DNA of 64,000 nucleotides from Hyphomonadaceae bacterium (GCA_028285145.1 JANQQC010000010.1:124001-188000), one strand, 5' to 3'; shown: positions 10,810 to 19,670, numbered from the stretch's first letter. The notes: generated by a model from the sequence alone, not told the origin. A program made the numbers and translations.

Positions 10810-11682
10810 ATGCGCTATCAGGGTCAGACGATCGACTTCACCGAGCCGAAAGGGGCTGAAGCCCTTTGCGCGCCTGACTCGGTATCATGGCGTGTCTTCA
10901 AGAACCCGGTGACGCTTGCGGTCGGCGGCATTACGGCTGTCATCCTCGAACTTGCTGAGCCACGTGTACGGCATGGCGTCTGGGATCATTCGATCTTCGA
11001 GAAACAGCCGCTGACGCGTATGAAACGCACTGGGTTGGCAGCCATGATTACCGTCTATGCCTCAGCGGAACTCGCAACGCAGATCATCGAACGGATCGGA
11101 CGTATGCATGCCGGCGTTTCCGGTACGACGCCATGCGGAAAGGCCTATCACGCCAGCGATCCGGAACTCATGAACTGGGTACAAGCGACGGCAAGCTTTG
11201 GATTTCTGGAAGCTTATCATGCACTCGCCGGACCTCTGAGCGAGGCTGACCGAGACCGGTTTTACGCTGAAGCTCAACGATCCGCTGCGCTTTATGGGGC
11301 GACGGCTCCGCCAGCCTCGGTCCAGCAACAGGCGGCCCTGTTCGAAAAGATGCGACCGCATCTCGAGCCTTCTGCGATCCTGACGGACTTCCTCGATATC
11401 GTTCAGAAAGCGCTGCCGCTACCAGGTGCCGGGCTATATGTCCGCGCGGCGATCGAACTGCTGCCGGACGGTATTCGGCAAGACCTCGGCCTTGAGGCGC
11501 GACGCGCAAAACCGTGGATGATGAAGGCGCTACGTGTGATGGCGAAAGCCGCTGACCGGTTGCCTGCGCCTGGCGCGCCGCCTGTGCAGGCCTGCCGACG
11601 GATGGGCCTATCGGGCGGTTATCTCTATCGGCGGCAGAAACCAGCAGGTCGGCCACTGGGAAGAGCGCTTCACAAAAGTTGA
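10810..11682 (+). CDS. Oxygenase MpaB / latex-clearing-like (DUF2236) protein
   Basis: A 290-residue helical protein of the DUF2236 family, which includes MpaB and the haem b rubber oxygenase Lcp. Recognisable parts are the N-terminal AVILELAEPRVRHGVWDHSIF, the central GTTPCGKAYHASDPELMNWVQ with the histidine expected near the haem site, and FGFLEAYHALAGPLSEADRDRFYAE. Most family members have no known substrate. It starts 56 bp after mlaC and is followed by a membrane microprotein and a desaturase-like enzyme, so the three may act together on a lipid or isoprenoid; that grouping is inference from order and spacing. Confidence 0.85.
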   Translation: MRYQGQTIDFTEPKGAEALCAPDSVSWRVFKNPVTLAVGGITAVILELAEPRVRHGVWDHSIFEKQPLTRMKRTGLAAMITVYASAELATQIIERIGRMHAGVSGTTPCGKAYHASDPELMNWVQATASFGFLEAYHALAGPLSEADRDRFYAEAQRSAALYGATAPPASVQQQAALFEKMRPHLEPSAILTDFLDIVQKALPLPGAGLYVRAAIELLPDGIRQDLGLEARRAKPWMMKALRVMAKAADRLPAPGAPPVQACRRMGLSGGYLYRRQKPAGRPLGRALHKS

Positions 11683-11703
11683 CGCCTGTGTCATATTTTG
11701 ACG

Positions 11704-11913
11704 ATGGAAGATTCCAAGTTGTCCACCGTTATCCAGAAAGTCTTCGAGTTCGGCCCACTGCTCTTTGCATTCGGGTTTCTCGCACCACTGATCGCGCAGA
11801 TCATCTCGCGAAATGGCTGGACACCGCCCTTTGGGCTGACCGCGCTTACGACCGGGCTCATCCTTGGCGGTTTGCTTGGCGTCATCGCGCAGCTTCGGGG
11901 ACGGTGGGTATGA
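11704..11913 (+). CDS. Small two-helix membrane protein
   Basis: A 69-residue protein with two predicted transmembrane helices (around FGPLLFAFGFLAPLIAQII and LTALTTGLILGGLLGVIAQ) joined by a short polar loop (SRNGWTPPFG), ending in basic RGRWV. I prefer the ATG at 11704 over a TTG two codons earlier. Its stop overlaps the desaturase start as ATGA (11910-11913), so it is very probably real and translated with that gene. I do not recognise the family. It could be a partner or anchor for the desaturase. Confidence 0.7.
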   Translation: MEDSKLSTVIQKVFEFGPLLFAFGFLAPLIAQIISRNGWTPPFGLTALTTGLILGGLLGVIAQLRGRWV

Positions 11914-12782
11914 GCGATACCAGCCTCGAAACTCTATCCGATGCCGAGTTGATGCGGATGGAGCGCGAGATCGCTCGCCGGCACATTGACCGGTTTCCGT
12001 GGATGGCTGTGATCTGGGCTTTCGGCAATCTCGCCATATGGCTTGCCCTCTGGCCGCTTGTATTTCTGGGCCTGCTACCATTGTGGGCCGGCTTCCTGAT
12101 CGCGACAGCGAACATCATGCTGTCCTACCTGCCGAGCCATGAAGCCCAGCACGACATTATCGCCAAGCCGGGTTCAAGGCTTCGATGGCTGAATCAGGCA
12201 ATTGGACATCTTTCCACGATACCTCTCGTCCTGCCTTACCGCGTCGCGCGGCTAACGCATCTCGAACACCACAAACACACCAATGATCCAGGCCTCGACC
12301 CCGACATCTCCACAAAGGCCCCCGGACCGATTCAGGCAATTTGGGGCAGTATTCGCAATCGCCAGCCCCGCGTTGACGGCGGACTCAACGCCTATGGTCA
12401 GGCGCTGATTCGGATCGGGCGACAGGATGTCATCCTCGATGCGGTGATCTATGAGATCGTCTTTTATGGGACGCTGTTCGCGCTCGCCTGGTCTGGCTAC
12501 GCGATCGAGGCCGCGCTGCTCTGGTGGCTACCGCGCCACATCGCGCTCACCTATATCCAGTACTATCTGAGCTGGGCTCCACATCATCCGGGCACGAAGC
12601 AGGGGCGCTACCGGAATACGCGCTCCTTCCGGTCCATTCTCGGCAATATCGGCTCCATGGGGATGCAGTATCACATCATCCACCATCTCCATCCGCGCAT
12701 TCCGCTTTACCGCACACCGATGGCCTATTGGGAAATGAAGCCGATCCTCGAAGCGCGCGGCTGCGATGTGGATGAACTTTAG
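11910..12782 (+). CDS. Membrane di-iron desaturase, possibly CrtR-type carotenoid hydroxylase
   Basis: A 290-residue membrane protein of the fatty-acid desaturase superfamily. All three histidine boxes are present: HEAQH near residue 76, HLEHHKH near 113, and HIIHHLHP near 257, between hydrophobic helices that keep them on the cytoplasmic face. The THLEHHKHTNDPGLDPD stretch recalls CrtR-type beta-carotene hydroxylases more than acyl desaturases, so a carotenoid substrate is plausible, but no carotenoid gene is nearby. The frame is open 77 codons further upstream; the ATG at 11910 is preferred because it overlaps the microprotein stop and starts the conserved region. It overlaps the convergent yaiI-like gene by 4 bp. 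Confidence 0.8.
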   Translation: MSDTSLETLSDAELMRMEREIARRHIDRFPWMAVIWAFGNLAIWLALWPLVFLGLLPLWAGFLIATANIMLSYLPSHEAQHDIIAKPGSRLRWLNQAIGHLSTIPLVLPYRVARLTHLEHHKHTNDPGLDPDISTKAPGPIQAIWGSIRNRQPRVDGGLNAYGQALIRIGRQDVILDAVIYEIVFYGTLFALAWSGYAIEAALLWWLPRHIALTYIQYYLSWAPHHPGTKQGRYRNTRSFRSILGNIGSMGMQYHIIHHLHPRIPLYRTPMAYWEMKPILEARGCDVDEL

Positions 12783-13240
12783 GCGCGCCTCAGTTTCACA
12801 AGCGCCTGATCGAGAGCCGAAAGAAAGCGCGACCGGTCTTCCTTGCTGAACGGGGCCGGGCCGCCGGTTGGGCCGCCTACTGCGGTATCGCGAAGATCCT
12901 GCATGATTGCGCGCGTTGCGATGGCCCCGCCTATTGAGGCTTCGGTGAACGGCTTCCCGTTTGGGGCGATCACGAGGGCACCAGCTTTCAGGCAACGTTC
13001 GGCCAAGAGAATGTCGGCCGTGATCGCCACGGTGTTCGGCCTGCTTAGCTCGGCAACATGATCGTCAGCCTCATCGAAACCGGAGCCCACCACTTTAAGC
13101 GTGATCAGTTCGTGCGGCGGAGTCCGCATGAAACTGTTGGCGATCAGCAGGACCGGTATCTTGTAGCGCAGGGCGACCTTGTAGATCTCGTCCTTCACCG
13201 GACAGGCATCGGCATCGACGAGGATCAGTGGATCAGCCAT
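12779..13240 (-). CDS. yaiI: YaiI/YqxD-family protein (UPF0178)
   Basis: A 153-residue cytoplasmic protein of the UPF0178 family, related to PIN/NYN-type nuclease folds. The signature ILVDADACPVKDEIYKVA lies at the N-terminus, followed by GFDEADDHVAEL and ITADILLAERCL, whose aspartates form the presumed metal site; the function is unknown. The ATG at 13240 was chosen because MADPLILVDADACP is the family's normal N-terminus; it overlaps the end of the mechanosensitive channel gene by 8 bp. It is last in the prfC-mscS-yaiI operon and tail-to-tail with the desaturase. Confidence 0.9.
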   Translation of the reverse strand: MADPLILVDADACPVKDEIYKVALRYKIPVLLIANSFMRTPPHELITLKVVGSGFDEADDHVAELSRPNTVAITADILLAERCLKAGALVIAPNGKPFTEASIGGAIATRAIMQDLRDTAVGGPTGGPAPFSKEDRSRFLSALDQALVKLRRA

Positions 13241-14447
13241 CGTCGTCGGCTTCGCCCATGCCACCTACGCGCTCCCGTTCCTCAATGGCGAGACGTGTCT
13301 TCTCGACCGCGTCGCTCGGACTTGGCGGAGCCATGATTTCCGGCGGATCCTGCTGCTGCATGTAGATTGTCCGGCTTGGGAAGGCGAAGCCGGTACCGGC
13401 GCGCTCAATGATATTCATCACTGTGACGGCGAACTCTTCCTTGATGGCGAGCCACTCGCCCCAGTTCTTGGTGTGAGTGAAGCAGTAGATCAGGAAGTCG
13501 ATTGAGCTCGCATTGAAACTGTCGACCCGCACGAACAACGCAGCTTCAGGCGGCTTGGCAAACCGGTCGTCCTGCCAGAGCGCGGCTTCGATCTCGTCCC
13601 TTATGTATTTCAGCTGGTCGACCGTGGTGCGGTACTCGACGCCTACCACCCATTTGATCCGGCGGTGGGTCATCCGTGAGAAGTTGGTCACAGGTGCATC
13701 CGACAACAGAGAGTTGGGGACATAGACCGGGCTCTTGTCAAAACGGCGCACCAGCGTGGAGCGGAAATTGATCTTCTCAACGGTTCCTTCGACGACACCG
13801 TCAGACTGAATCCATTCGCCCGGAACAAAGCGTTTCTCGGTGAGGATGAGAATGCCGGAGATAAGGTTCTTGAACAGATCTTGCGCGCCGAGGCCCACGG
13901 CGATACCGAACACGCCGAGGCTTGCAAGGATCGGTGCAATCGGAATGCCCCAGATCTGGGCCACAGCCCCGAAACCAAGGATTAGTAGAATAATCTGGAG
14001 GGCTTTCGCCATCCAGTCGACAATTGCCGGCGAGAGTGTCTCGCGCAGGCCAGTAAATGCGAACTCGAAGGCGCTGACAGCCCGGGACAACGTCCAGAAG
14101 ACCGCAAGCGTCACAACAGACTGAACAATGTCGTTGAGGATCTGGGATCGCTCGTCGCTGACATCCAGCATCTGGATTGCGAAGTAGACGCCGATGATGA
14201 CCGGGACGATTTTCAGCGGTGTGGCAACAGATTTGACGAGACCGTCATCAAGTTTGGAAGACGTTCCCGCAGCCGCCCGACCAATGCCGCGAACAATCGT
14301 CCGCGCAAAGACGCCACGAATGGTGATCGCGAACAGAATGATCGTCACCGCCGACACTATCTGGCCGAATGTATAGCCGTAAGCGCCTTCGACCCAGATT
14401 TCCGTCAGATATGTCCAAGCATCGGCAGCCCAGGTGAAATCGTCCAT
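13233..14447 (-). CDS. MscS-family mechanosensitive ion channel
   Basis: A 404-residue inner-membrane protein. Four or five helices precede the pore-lining helix (LASLGVFGIAVGLGAQDLFKNLISG), which shows the Gly/Ala-rich TM3 of MscS. After it come the beta domain (PGEWIQSDGVVEGTVEKINFRST), with the usual VxxIxxRSTLVR turn, and a cytoplasmic C-terminal domain. It opens under membrane tension to release solutes on osmotic downshift. It is larger than E. coli MscS (286 residues) because of extra N-terminal helices. It follows prfC by 15 bp. Confidence 0.92.
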   Translation of the reverse strand: MDDFTWAADAWTYLTEIWVEGAYGYTFGQIVSAVTIILFAITIRGVFARTIVRGIGRAAAGTSSKLDDGLVKSVATPLKIVPVIIGVYFAIQMLDVSDERSQILNDIVQSVVTLAVFWTLSRAVSAFEFAFTGLRETLSPAIVDWMAKALQIILLILGFGAVAQIWGIPIAPILASLGVFGIAVGLGAQDLFKNLISGILILTEKRFVPGEWIQSDGVVEGTVEKINFRSTLVRRFDKSPVYVPNSLLSDAPVTNFSRMTHRRIKWVVGVEYRTTVDQLKYIRDEIEAALWQDDRFAKPPEAALFVRVDSFNASSIDFLIYCFTHTKNWGEWLAIKEEFAVTVMNIIERAGTGFAFPSRTIYMQQQDPPEIMAPPSPSDAVEKTRLAIEERERVGGMGEADDDG

Positions 14448-14462
14448 GGTCAGTCTCTCAGA

Positions 14463-16070
14463 TCAGACGGCGCGTTCGCGCGTGGCAGTAAAGCGGATAT
14501 CGGGGTTCTTCTCCTGAACATAGCCGACATCCCAAGCATTCTTGGCAAGGTAGACGGGCGCGCCATCAAGGTCGGTACCTGTGGCAGACTTGTTCTTGTC
14601 GAGAAATGCACCCAGCGTCTTCGCGTCATCGCATGCGATCCAGCGCGCGACATTGTAGGGCGCGGCTTCGAAAACGACGTCCAGCCCATACTCCGCAGCA
14701 ACGCGTTCGGCCATCACATCAATCTGCAGCGCGCCGACCGCGCCAACGATCATGTCCGAGCCGATCGCAGGGCGGAAGAGCTGGGTGACACCTTCTTCGG
14801 CGAGGCTCTCCAGCGCCTTTTTTAGATGCTTGGTCTTCATCGGGTCGGACACCCGCGCCCGGCGCAGGATTTCCGGCGCAAAGTTCGGTATGCCTCCGAC
14901 AGACAGCTCGCCGCTTTCCGACAGCGTATCGCCAACGCGCAGCTGGCCGTGATTGGGCACACCAATGACATCGCCGGCATAAGCGTTCTCGGCGATCTCA
15001 CGATCCTGCGCCATGAACATCAGTGGGTTGTGGATATTGATCTGCTTACCCTCGGACGTCTTCATCCGGATGCCCCGCTTGAACGGGCCGGAGCAGAGCC
15101 GGAGGAAGGCGATGCGGTCGCGATGGTTCGGGTCCATGTTCGCCTGGATCTTGAAGACGAACCCGGCGACTTCCTTGTCAGCGGATTTCAGCTCCACCTG
15201 CTCGCCTTTGCGCTCGGCCGATTGAGGGCGAGGCTCCGGCGCAAACTCGGCAAGCGCCTGCAGCAATTCTCCCACTCCGAAGTGGCGCAGCGCGGAGCCG
15301 AACACGACAGGCGTCATATGGCCTTCCAGATACGCCTTGGTGTCCATCTTTGGCAGCGCCTCGGCGGCGAGTTCAGCGTTCTCACGCAGTTCCTCCAGAA
15401 CTTCCTCGTCCATCGCCGCAGCGACCGAATTGCCGCTGAGCGCAATCCGTTCTTGATCGCCCGCTTCCATCTTGTCGGCGGCGGGTGCCTTCTCGAAGGG
15501 GAGGAAATCCTCGTTGCGAAGATCCAGCATCCCCGCGAACCGGTTGCCGCTGGCCGCGGGCCAGTAAAGCGGTGCCGTGTCGAGTTGCAGCTTGTCCTGG
15601 ATTTCGTCGAGCAACGCGAATGGATCATCCGCCTCGCGGTCCATTTTGTTGATGAAGGTGATGATCGGGATGTCGCGCATCCGGCAAACCTCGAACAGTT
15701 TCAGGGTTTGCGGCTCGATGCCTTTGGCCGCGTCCAGAACCATAACGGCGGAGTCTGCAGCTGTGAGCGTGCGATAGGTGTCTTCGGAGAAGTCTTCGTG
15801 GCCCGGTGTGTCGAGCAGATTGAACATCAGGCCGGCATGCTCGAACGTCATCACCGAAGCCGAGACTGAAATGCCGCGATCCCGTTCGATCTTCATCCAG
15901 TCCGACTGCGTGCGGCGGCGTTCGCCCCGGGCGGCGACCTGACCTGCCAGCCGGATCGCTCCGCCAGCTAGCAGCAAGTGCTCTGTCAGCGTCGTCTTAC
16001 CGGCATCCGGGTGCGAGATAATCGCGAAAGTGCGCCGACGCGCAGCTTCTTCGGCAAAAGTCATCGACAT
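14463..16070 (-). CDS. prfC: Peptide chain release factor 3
   Basis: A 535-residue translational GTPase of normal RF3 length. G motifs: G1 SHPDAGKTT at residues 19-27, switch I with RGISVSASVM, G3 DTPGHEDFSEDTYRTL, and G4 NKMD near residue 140. The C-terminal part (GDVIGVPNHGQLRVGDTL and FAPEILRRARVSDP) is RF3-specific. RF3 recycles RF1/RF2 from the ribosome after peptide release. No clear Shine-Dalgarno site precedes the ATG at 16070; instead a terminator-like hairpin ends 5 bp upstream. ATG at 16064 (MTFAEE) is an alternative start. It heads the prfC-mscS-yaiI operon. Confidence 0.96.
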   Translation of the reverse strand: MSMTFAEEAARRRTFAIISHPDAGKTTLTEHLLLAGGAIRLAGQVAARGERRRTQSDWMKIERDRGISVSASVMTFEHAGLMFNLLDTPGHEDFSEDTYRTLTAADSAVMVLDAAKGIEPQTLKLFEVCRMRDIPIITFINKMDREADDPFALLDEIQDKLQLDTAPLYWPAASGNRFAGMLDLRNEDFLPFEKAPAADKMEAGDQERIALSGNSVAAAMDEEVLEELRENAELAAEALPKMDTKAYLEGHMTPVVFGSALRHFGVGELLQALAEFAPEPRPQSAERKGEQVELKSADKEVAGFVFKIQANMDPNHRDRIAFLRLCSGPFKRGIRMKTSEGKQINIHNPLMFMAQDREIAENAYAGDVIGVPNHGQLRVGDTLSESGELSVGGIPNFAPEILRRARVSDPMKTKHLKKALESLAEEGVTQLFRPAIGSDMIVGAVGALQIDVMAERVAAEYGLDVVFEAAPYNVARWIACDDAKTLGAFLDKNKSATGTDLDGAPVYLAKNAWDVGYVQEKNPDIRFTATRERAV

Positions 16071-16075
16071 GAAAA

Positions 16076-16102
16076 CGCCCCGGATCGTTACGAACCGAGG
16101 CG
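16076..16102 (-). terminator. Hairpin directly upstream of prfC, terminator-like
   Basis: On the minus strand CGCCTCGG and CCGGGGCG form an 8-bp stem (one G-U pair) around an 11-base loop that can pair three more bases, followed by TTTTC and the prfC ATG. It lies after the stop of the 16135-16509 gene and could end that operon. Its overlap with the prfC leader means it could also attenuate prfC or mask its translation start. Confidence 0.5.
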
Positions 16103-16134
16103 CTTAACGTATTCGTGGATGTGTTTGAAGGGCG

Positions 16135-16509
16135 TTAGGCTGCTGCGGGCCAGATCTCGGCCATATCGACACTCTCGCCATCTTCTTCCATGCGGCTGCG
16201 CAGCGTCTGGAGAACGGCATCGGGGATCATGGTCAGGCGGGTTTCGCTCGCCCCGGCAGCCTGATTGATGAACAGGATCGCGTTGGCACCGGTCTTGGCG
16301 ACGATGAGCGAGGCAAGATCCTGGCTCAGCAGGGTGTCGAGTGCCATGCCCTGTTTGGCGTGCTCATCGACGACCGCCCGAACAAAATCGATCGCATCGC
16401 GCGCCATCAGCGCATAGGGCTCGCCACATCCAATGGACTTCCAGCGGCTGGAAAGATGAATTTCTGGCGACTCGATCTCGATGATCTGATCGTTGAGAAG
16501 AAAGAGCAT
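16135..16509 (-). CDS. Conserved-looking hypothetical protein, 124 residues
   Basis: I do not recognise the family. The protein is soluble with no signal peptide or membrane helix: an N-terminal beta hairpin (MLFLLNDQIIEIESPEIHL), a helical middle (DAIDFVRAVVDEHAKQGM), and an alpha/beta C-terminus (ANAILFINQAAGASETRLT). Codon use matches the neighbours and no frame errors are visible. It is the third gene of a minus-strand set with a sensor kinase and a DUF1491 protein (58-bp gap), so co-expression is likely. Confidence 0.7.
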   Translation of the reverse strand: MLFLLNDQIIEIESPEIHLSSRWKSIGCGEPYALMARDAIDFVRAVVDEHAKQGMALDTLLSQDLASLIVAKTGANAILFINQAAGASETRLTMIPDAVLQTLRSRMEEDGESVDMAEIWPAAA

Positions 16510-16567
16510 TTGGTCGGCCCCACAGCTGTTGTTGGGCTGAAACTCGTCACCATTGGTGAATCGCAGG

Positions 16568-16918
16568 TTAATCTGTGGGCCCCTCGACGGGTTCCGTCAA
16601 AAAATGACGGCCTGCGCGGTCCTCGATCTCAAGAACCCAGACGTCGCTGTCCCGCTTTTGCGTCCGTGCAATGTAAGCATCCACGCCAGCTTCATCAGGG
16701 CCGACGCCCTGTGTCAGCAAATCTGTAAAAACCCGCCCGCCATCCAGTCCCATGCCAGGAGCATAGATCCGCGCGGCCCCATCCAGCGTCGCGACCTTGA
16801 TCAGAACACTACCGCGGTCTTCATCGCCTTTCTGAAGGACAAAAACGGACGCACCATCGACCTGTGCCCGCCGCATCAGCGCATCCACCCAAAGCCAGGT
16901 TGGTAGCCGTTCTTCCAC
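16568..16918 (-). CDS. DUF1491 family protein
   Basis: A 116-residue protein of the alphaproteobacterial DUF1491 family: PTWLWVDALMRRAQVDGAS at the N-terminus, then VLQKGDEDRGSVLIKV, and the C-terminal DAYIARTQKRDSDVWVLEIE followed by the G-R-H-F-L motif. No function is known. The start is GTG at 16918, 6 bp after the stop of the sensor kinase gene, so the two form an operon. Confidence 0.85.
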   Translation of the reverse strand: MEERLPTWLWVDALMRRAQVDGASVFVLQKGDEDRGSVLIKVATLDGAARIYAPGMGLDGGRVFTDLLTQGVGPDEAGVDAYIARTQKRDSDVWVLEIEDRAGRHFLTEPVEGPTD

Positions 16919-16924
16919 GCGTTC

Positions 16925-18376
16925 TTACTGCGCCGCGTCTTCGAAGCCGATCAGATCACCGGCATCGGCCGCTGGAAGAGTGACCTGAACGGTCGTGCCC
17001 TTACCGAGCGCTGTATCTATAACGACCTTGCCACCGTGCAGTTCGGCAAACCGCTGAACCACTGTGAGGCCGAGACCCGTCCCGGCACGGCCCTTTGAAT
17101 TCCGGCCCTGAGCAAACGGCTCGGCGATGCGCGCCAGGTCATCCTCGCTCATGCCAACGCCGGCATCCGCCACATACAGTGAGACAGAGCCATCATGCAT
17201 TGCCGTTTGAAGAACGACGGCGCCGCCTTTCTCAGAGTATTTGATCGCGTTAGAAATGAGGTTCTGCCATATCTGCCGGATCGCGCGCGCATCGGCATGT
17301 GCCCACGCCTCGCGCTTCTCGGTCATTCGGAGGATGACGCCGGCACGTTTCGCCATAGCGGAAAGCTGGCGAACCACTGCCGCGCCGCTGGCGGTCAGAT
17401 CGACCGGTTCAAGTTCGAGACGCTGGCGGTTCGCCTCTGCCTTGGAGAGATCGAGAATGTCTTCGACCAATAACAGGAGGTCCTGTCCGCTCTCATTTAT
17501 CAGCGCCGCATAGTCGGCATAGGCTTTCGGCATCGGCCCGAGCACTTCTTCCCGCATCATGTCGGAGAAACCGAGAATGGCATTGAGGGGCGTTTTCAGC
17601 TCGTGACCGAGTGACGCGTAGAAAGCGCTACGGCCAGCAAGGGCCTGCTCAGCTTTCTCCACACGTGCACGCATGTCTTCCAGCCGCGTCTGTGCCGCGT
17701 TCGAAGCATCTGCGAACACCACAACCGCGCCAGTGGGAGATGGCCGTGTGTGAGCAATCAGCGTCCGGCCGTCTGACAGGTTTATTGTGCGGGCTCCGGC
17801 CTCGCTCACCAGATCGTTGAATGATCCGTCGGAATGCGTCGAAGCAACATCCTGAAGCGCCCGCTGGCGCGCAACGCCCGGCAGAAGCCGCCGATCCCCG
17901 CGCAGGGCCTTAACGTGGCCGAGCGGCGTGGTCTCGACCCAGAGCAGTGGCGCATCATCGGAGATGTCGGGCGGGATCGATCCAGTGGGCGGTTGTGGAA
18001 CTGGAACAGGTTGCGGGCGTACGGCCGCCGGCCCCGGGGCGAGACCGAGCGCTAGCAGTCCGCCAATGGCTGATGCCAAAATCGCAGCCACACCAATCCA
18101 TGCCCGCGCATTCTGATCTAGCTCAGTATAGGGCTGAACGCCTGCCATATGCAGGATGAGCATCGCGCAGACGGCAAGCCCGGCAAAGACAAGCGCTTCA
18201 ACAGCGAGACGCACCCGGCCAATCCCGCACGCCGCCAGTGGGCCCAGCGCAAACAGTGCCAGTGCAGGCGATGTCGGCCCCCCCGTCAGGAGCGAAGCAA
18301 TCGCCGCCGCACAGAGCCAGGTCACCAGGACGAGACTCTCCACAAAGGGTGTTGAAGGATGTGACAAAGATTTCAT
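16925..18376 (-). CDS. Membrane sensor histidine kinase, DivJ/PleC-like
   Basis: About 483 residues. Four or more N-terminal hydrophobic helices (residues 10-115) anchor it without a large periplasmic domain. A PAS-like region (residues 140-225) follows, then a short coiled coil and the HisKA domain with the phosphoacceptor His near 257 (GHELKTPLNAILGFSDMM). The ATPase domain has an N box (NLISNAIKYSEKG), G1 (DAGVGMSEDD) and G2 (GTGLGLTVVQ). The HisKA sequence resembles kinases of the DivJ/PleC/PdhS group that act on DivK/PleD-type regulators, but no response regulator is adjacent. I use the ATG at 18376; the codon before it is TTG. Confidence 0.88.
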   Translation of the reverse strand: MKSLSHPSTPFVESLVLVTWLCAAAIASLLTGGPTSPALALFALGPLAACGIGRVRLAVEALVFAGLAVCAMLILHMAGVQPYTELDQNARAWIGVAAILASAIGGLLALGLAPGPAAVRPQPVPVPQPPTGSIPPDISDDAPLLWVETTPLGHVKALRGDRRLLPGVARQRALQDVASTHSDGSFNDLVSEAGARTINLSDGRTLIAHTRPSPTGAVVVFADASNAAQTRLEDMRARVEKAEQALAGRSAFYASLGHELKTPLNAILGFSDMMREEVLGPMPKAYADYAALINESGQDLLLLVEDILDLSKAEANRQRLELEPVDLTASGAAVVRQLSAMAKRAGVILRMTEKREAWAHADARAIRQIWQNLISNAIKYSEKGGAVVLQTAMHDGSVSLYVADAGVGMSEDDLARIAEPFAQGRNSKGRAGTGLGLTVVQRFAELHGGKVVIDTALGKGTTVQVTLPAADAGDLIGFEDAAQ

Positions 18377-18628
18377 CAAAACGGTGTTTCGCAGCGAATT
18401 TGACCCTTTATGCCAGAGTTGTACCAGAATTCGCTCAAGCTAAACAAAGCTCTGCCCGATAGTGATTCGATTTGGTACCTCATATTAACATGACGTTGAG
18501 GGGTTGGTGACACGCTTCTTTCGTCCCGGGGGTGCCATTGCGGCCTGTCAAACAGAGTCTCCTGCGGATAGGATTTGAATCGCTTCGAATGTCGTCGAAC
18601 GACACTCGTGTAATTGAGGGAAGTAGAG
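18377..18628. other. Divergent intergenic region, kinase / secreted protein
   Basis: 252 bp between divergent genes, with no convincing coding potential. It contains an inverted repeat TGTCGT-cga-ACGACA at 18590-18604, 25 bp before the start of the secreted-protein gene, with a clear ribosome site (GAGGGAAG) after it. No strong -35/-10 pair stands out. Confidence 0.4.
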
Positions 18629-19648
18629 ATGACGACAACCAAGAACTGGACCATCGCCGCCATCGCTGGATTTGCCGTGTCGCTCGCCGCCACTGCACAG
18701 GACGCGACAGCCGTCGCACAAACAGCTGCCGTCGCACCACCGACCGAAGCCGACACGATTTCCAATCAGGCCGCTGTCTACGCTACATTTCAGGCCGATG
18801 TCACGGATGTGAAAACAACGCCGTTCGCATCTGCCGGCGACATTGACGATGCCTTGACCAATCTCGGTGGGCATAATGCAGACAAGCTGTCCAAAGGCTG
18901 GATCGCATACTCTGCCCTGATCGCCTCGCAGAACCCCGAATACCGCGCCGCCGTACGTGACATTGAGAGTTTTTACGGTCGCGACGTTTTCGAAACCGGA
19001 CTTCGTAACGATGTTCGCTATGCCCGCACGCTGGCAGGCGGCAATGACGCCGTCGCTTCGTCTCTGACGGCAGTCGTTGCTGACAGCCGTCACATTGATG
19101 GAGCAGCTGCCTATGTGAAGGAGCAGGCTTATTCGTTGCAGGGTTCCGGTTGGGCGAAGGCCCGCATCGGCAACTCGAGTGCCCGGGCCCAGCGCCTGGA
19201 TAGCGCCGCGAAAGTCGGCCGGGATGCCACGCCAACCATGCTGGCCGCCTTCAGCTCGCCTGACATCAACACCATTCTTGGCAATGCCGGTTCCACTGGC
19301 GCTCCCTCGCTGTGGGAAGGCGTGTCTGGCGCTGCGAGCACTGTGAAGTTTCCGACGATCCGCACAAGCTACAGCTCCAGCCGGTCCGGCATCGCGCCTG
19401 GAAAAGAGCCCATCGCTGACCGGATTGCGACACTGGCGGCCTACCGCATCATTGGTGCGAACGCCTCGGGCGCAACTGCCATTCACTCGGCAATGAGCGA
19501 ACGCAGCACGCGCAATTGCGTGAAGACGGCTCACCTCAATCTGCAGCAATGCGTTGCCGCCGCTCACGCACAATACGAAGTGCCGTTCTGCATCGGCGAG
19601 CATGCCCTTGCCGATATCGGTCAGTGCATTGGCGATGTCGCCGACTAG
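18629..19648 (+). CDS. Secreted protein of unknown function, Cys-rich C-terminus
   Basis: A 339-residue protein with a signal peptide (NWTIAAIAGFAVSLAATAQ, cleaved about residue 23). The start at 18629 is set by GAGGGAAG 8 bp upstream. The mature part is Ala/Ser/Thr-rich and mostly helical with no repeats. The last 50 residues hold four cysteines (NCVKT, QQCVAA, FCIGE, GQCIGD) that could form two disulfides, which fits a periplasmic or surface location. I do not recognise the family. It is a single-gene unit with its own promoter region and a strong terminator at 19671. Confidence 0.75.
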   Translation: MTTTKNWTIAAIAGFAVSLAATAQDATAVAQTAAVAPPTEADTISNQAAVYATFQADVTDVKTTPFASAGDIDDALTNLGGHNADKLSKGWIAYSALIASQNPEYRAAVRDIESFYGRDVFETGLRNDVRYARTLAGGNDAVASSLTAVVADSRHIDGAAAYVKEQAYSLQGSGWAKARIGNSSARAQRLDSAAKVGRDATPTMLAAFSSPDINTILGNAGSTGAPSLWEGVSGAASTVKFPTIRTSYSSSRSGIAPGKEPIADRIATLAAYRIIGANASGATAIHSAMSERSTRNCVKTAHLNLQQCVAAAHAQYEVPFCIGEHALADIGQCIGDVAD

Positions 19649-19670
19649 AGCAGTCTCTACTGAAGCAGAG

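Noticed and set aside
11679..11909. 77-codon N-terminal extension of the desaturase
   Set aside because: It overlaps the membrane microprotein in another frame and has no hydrophobic or conserved character; the ATGA-coupled start is better.
14826..15869. 347-codon plus-strand frame opposite prfC
   Set aside because: Antisense shadow; prfC is intact and conserved over its whole length.
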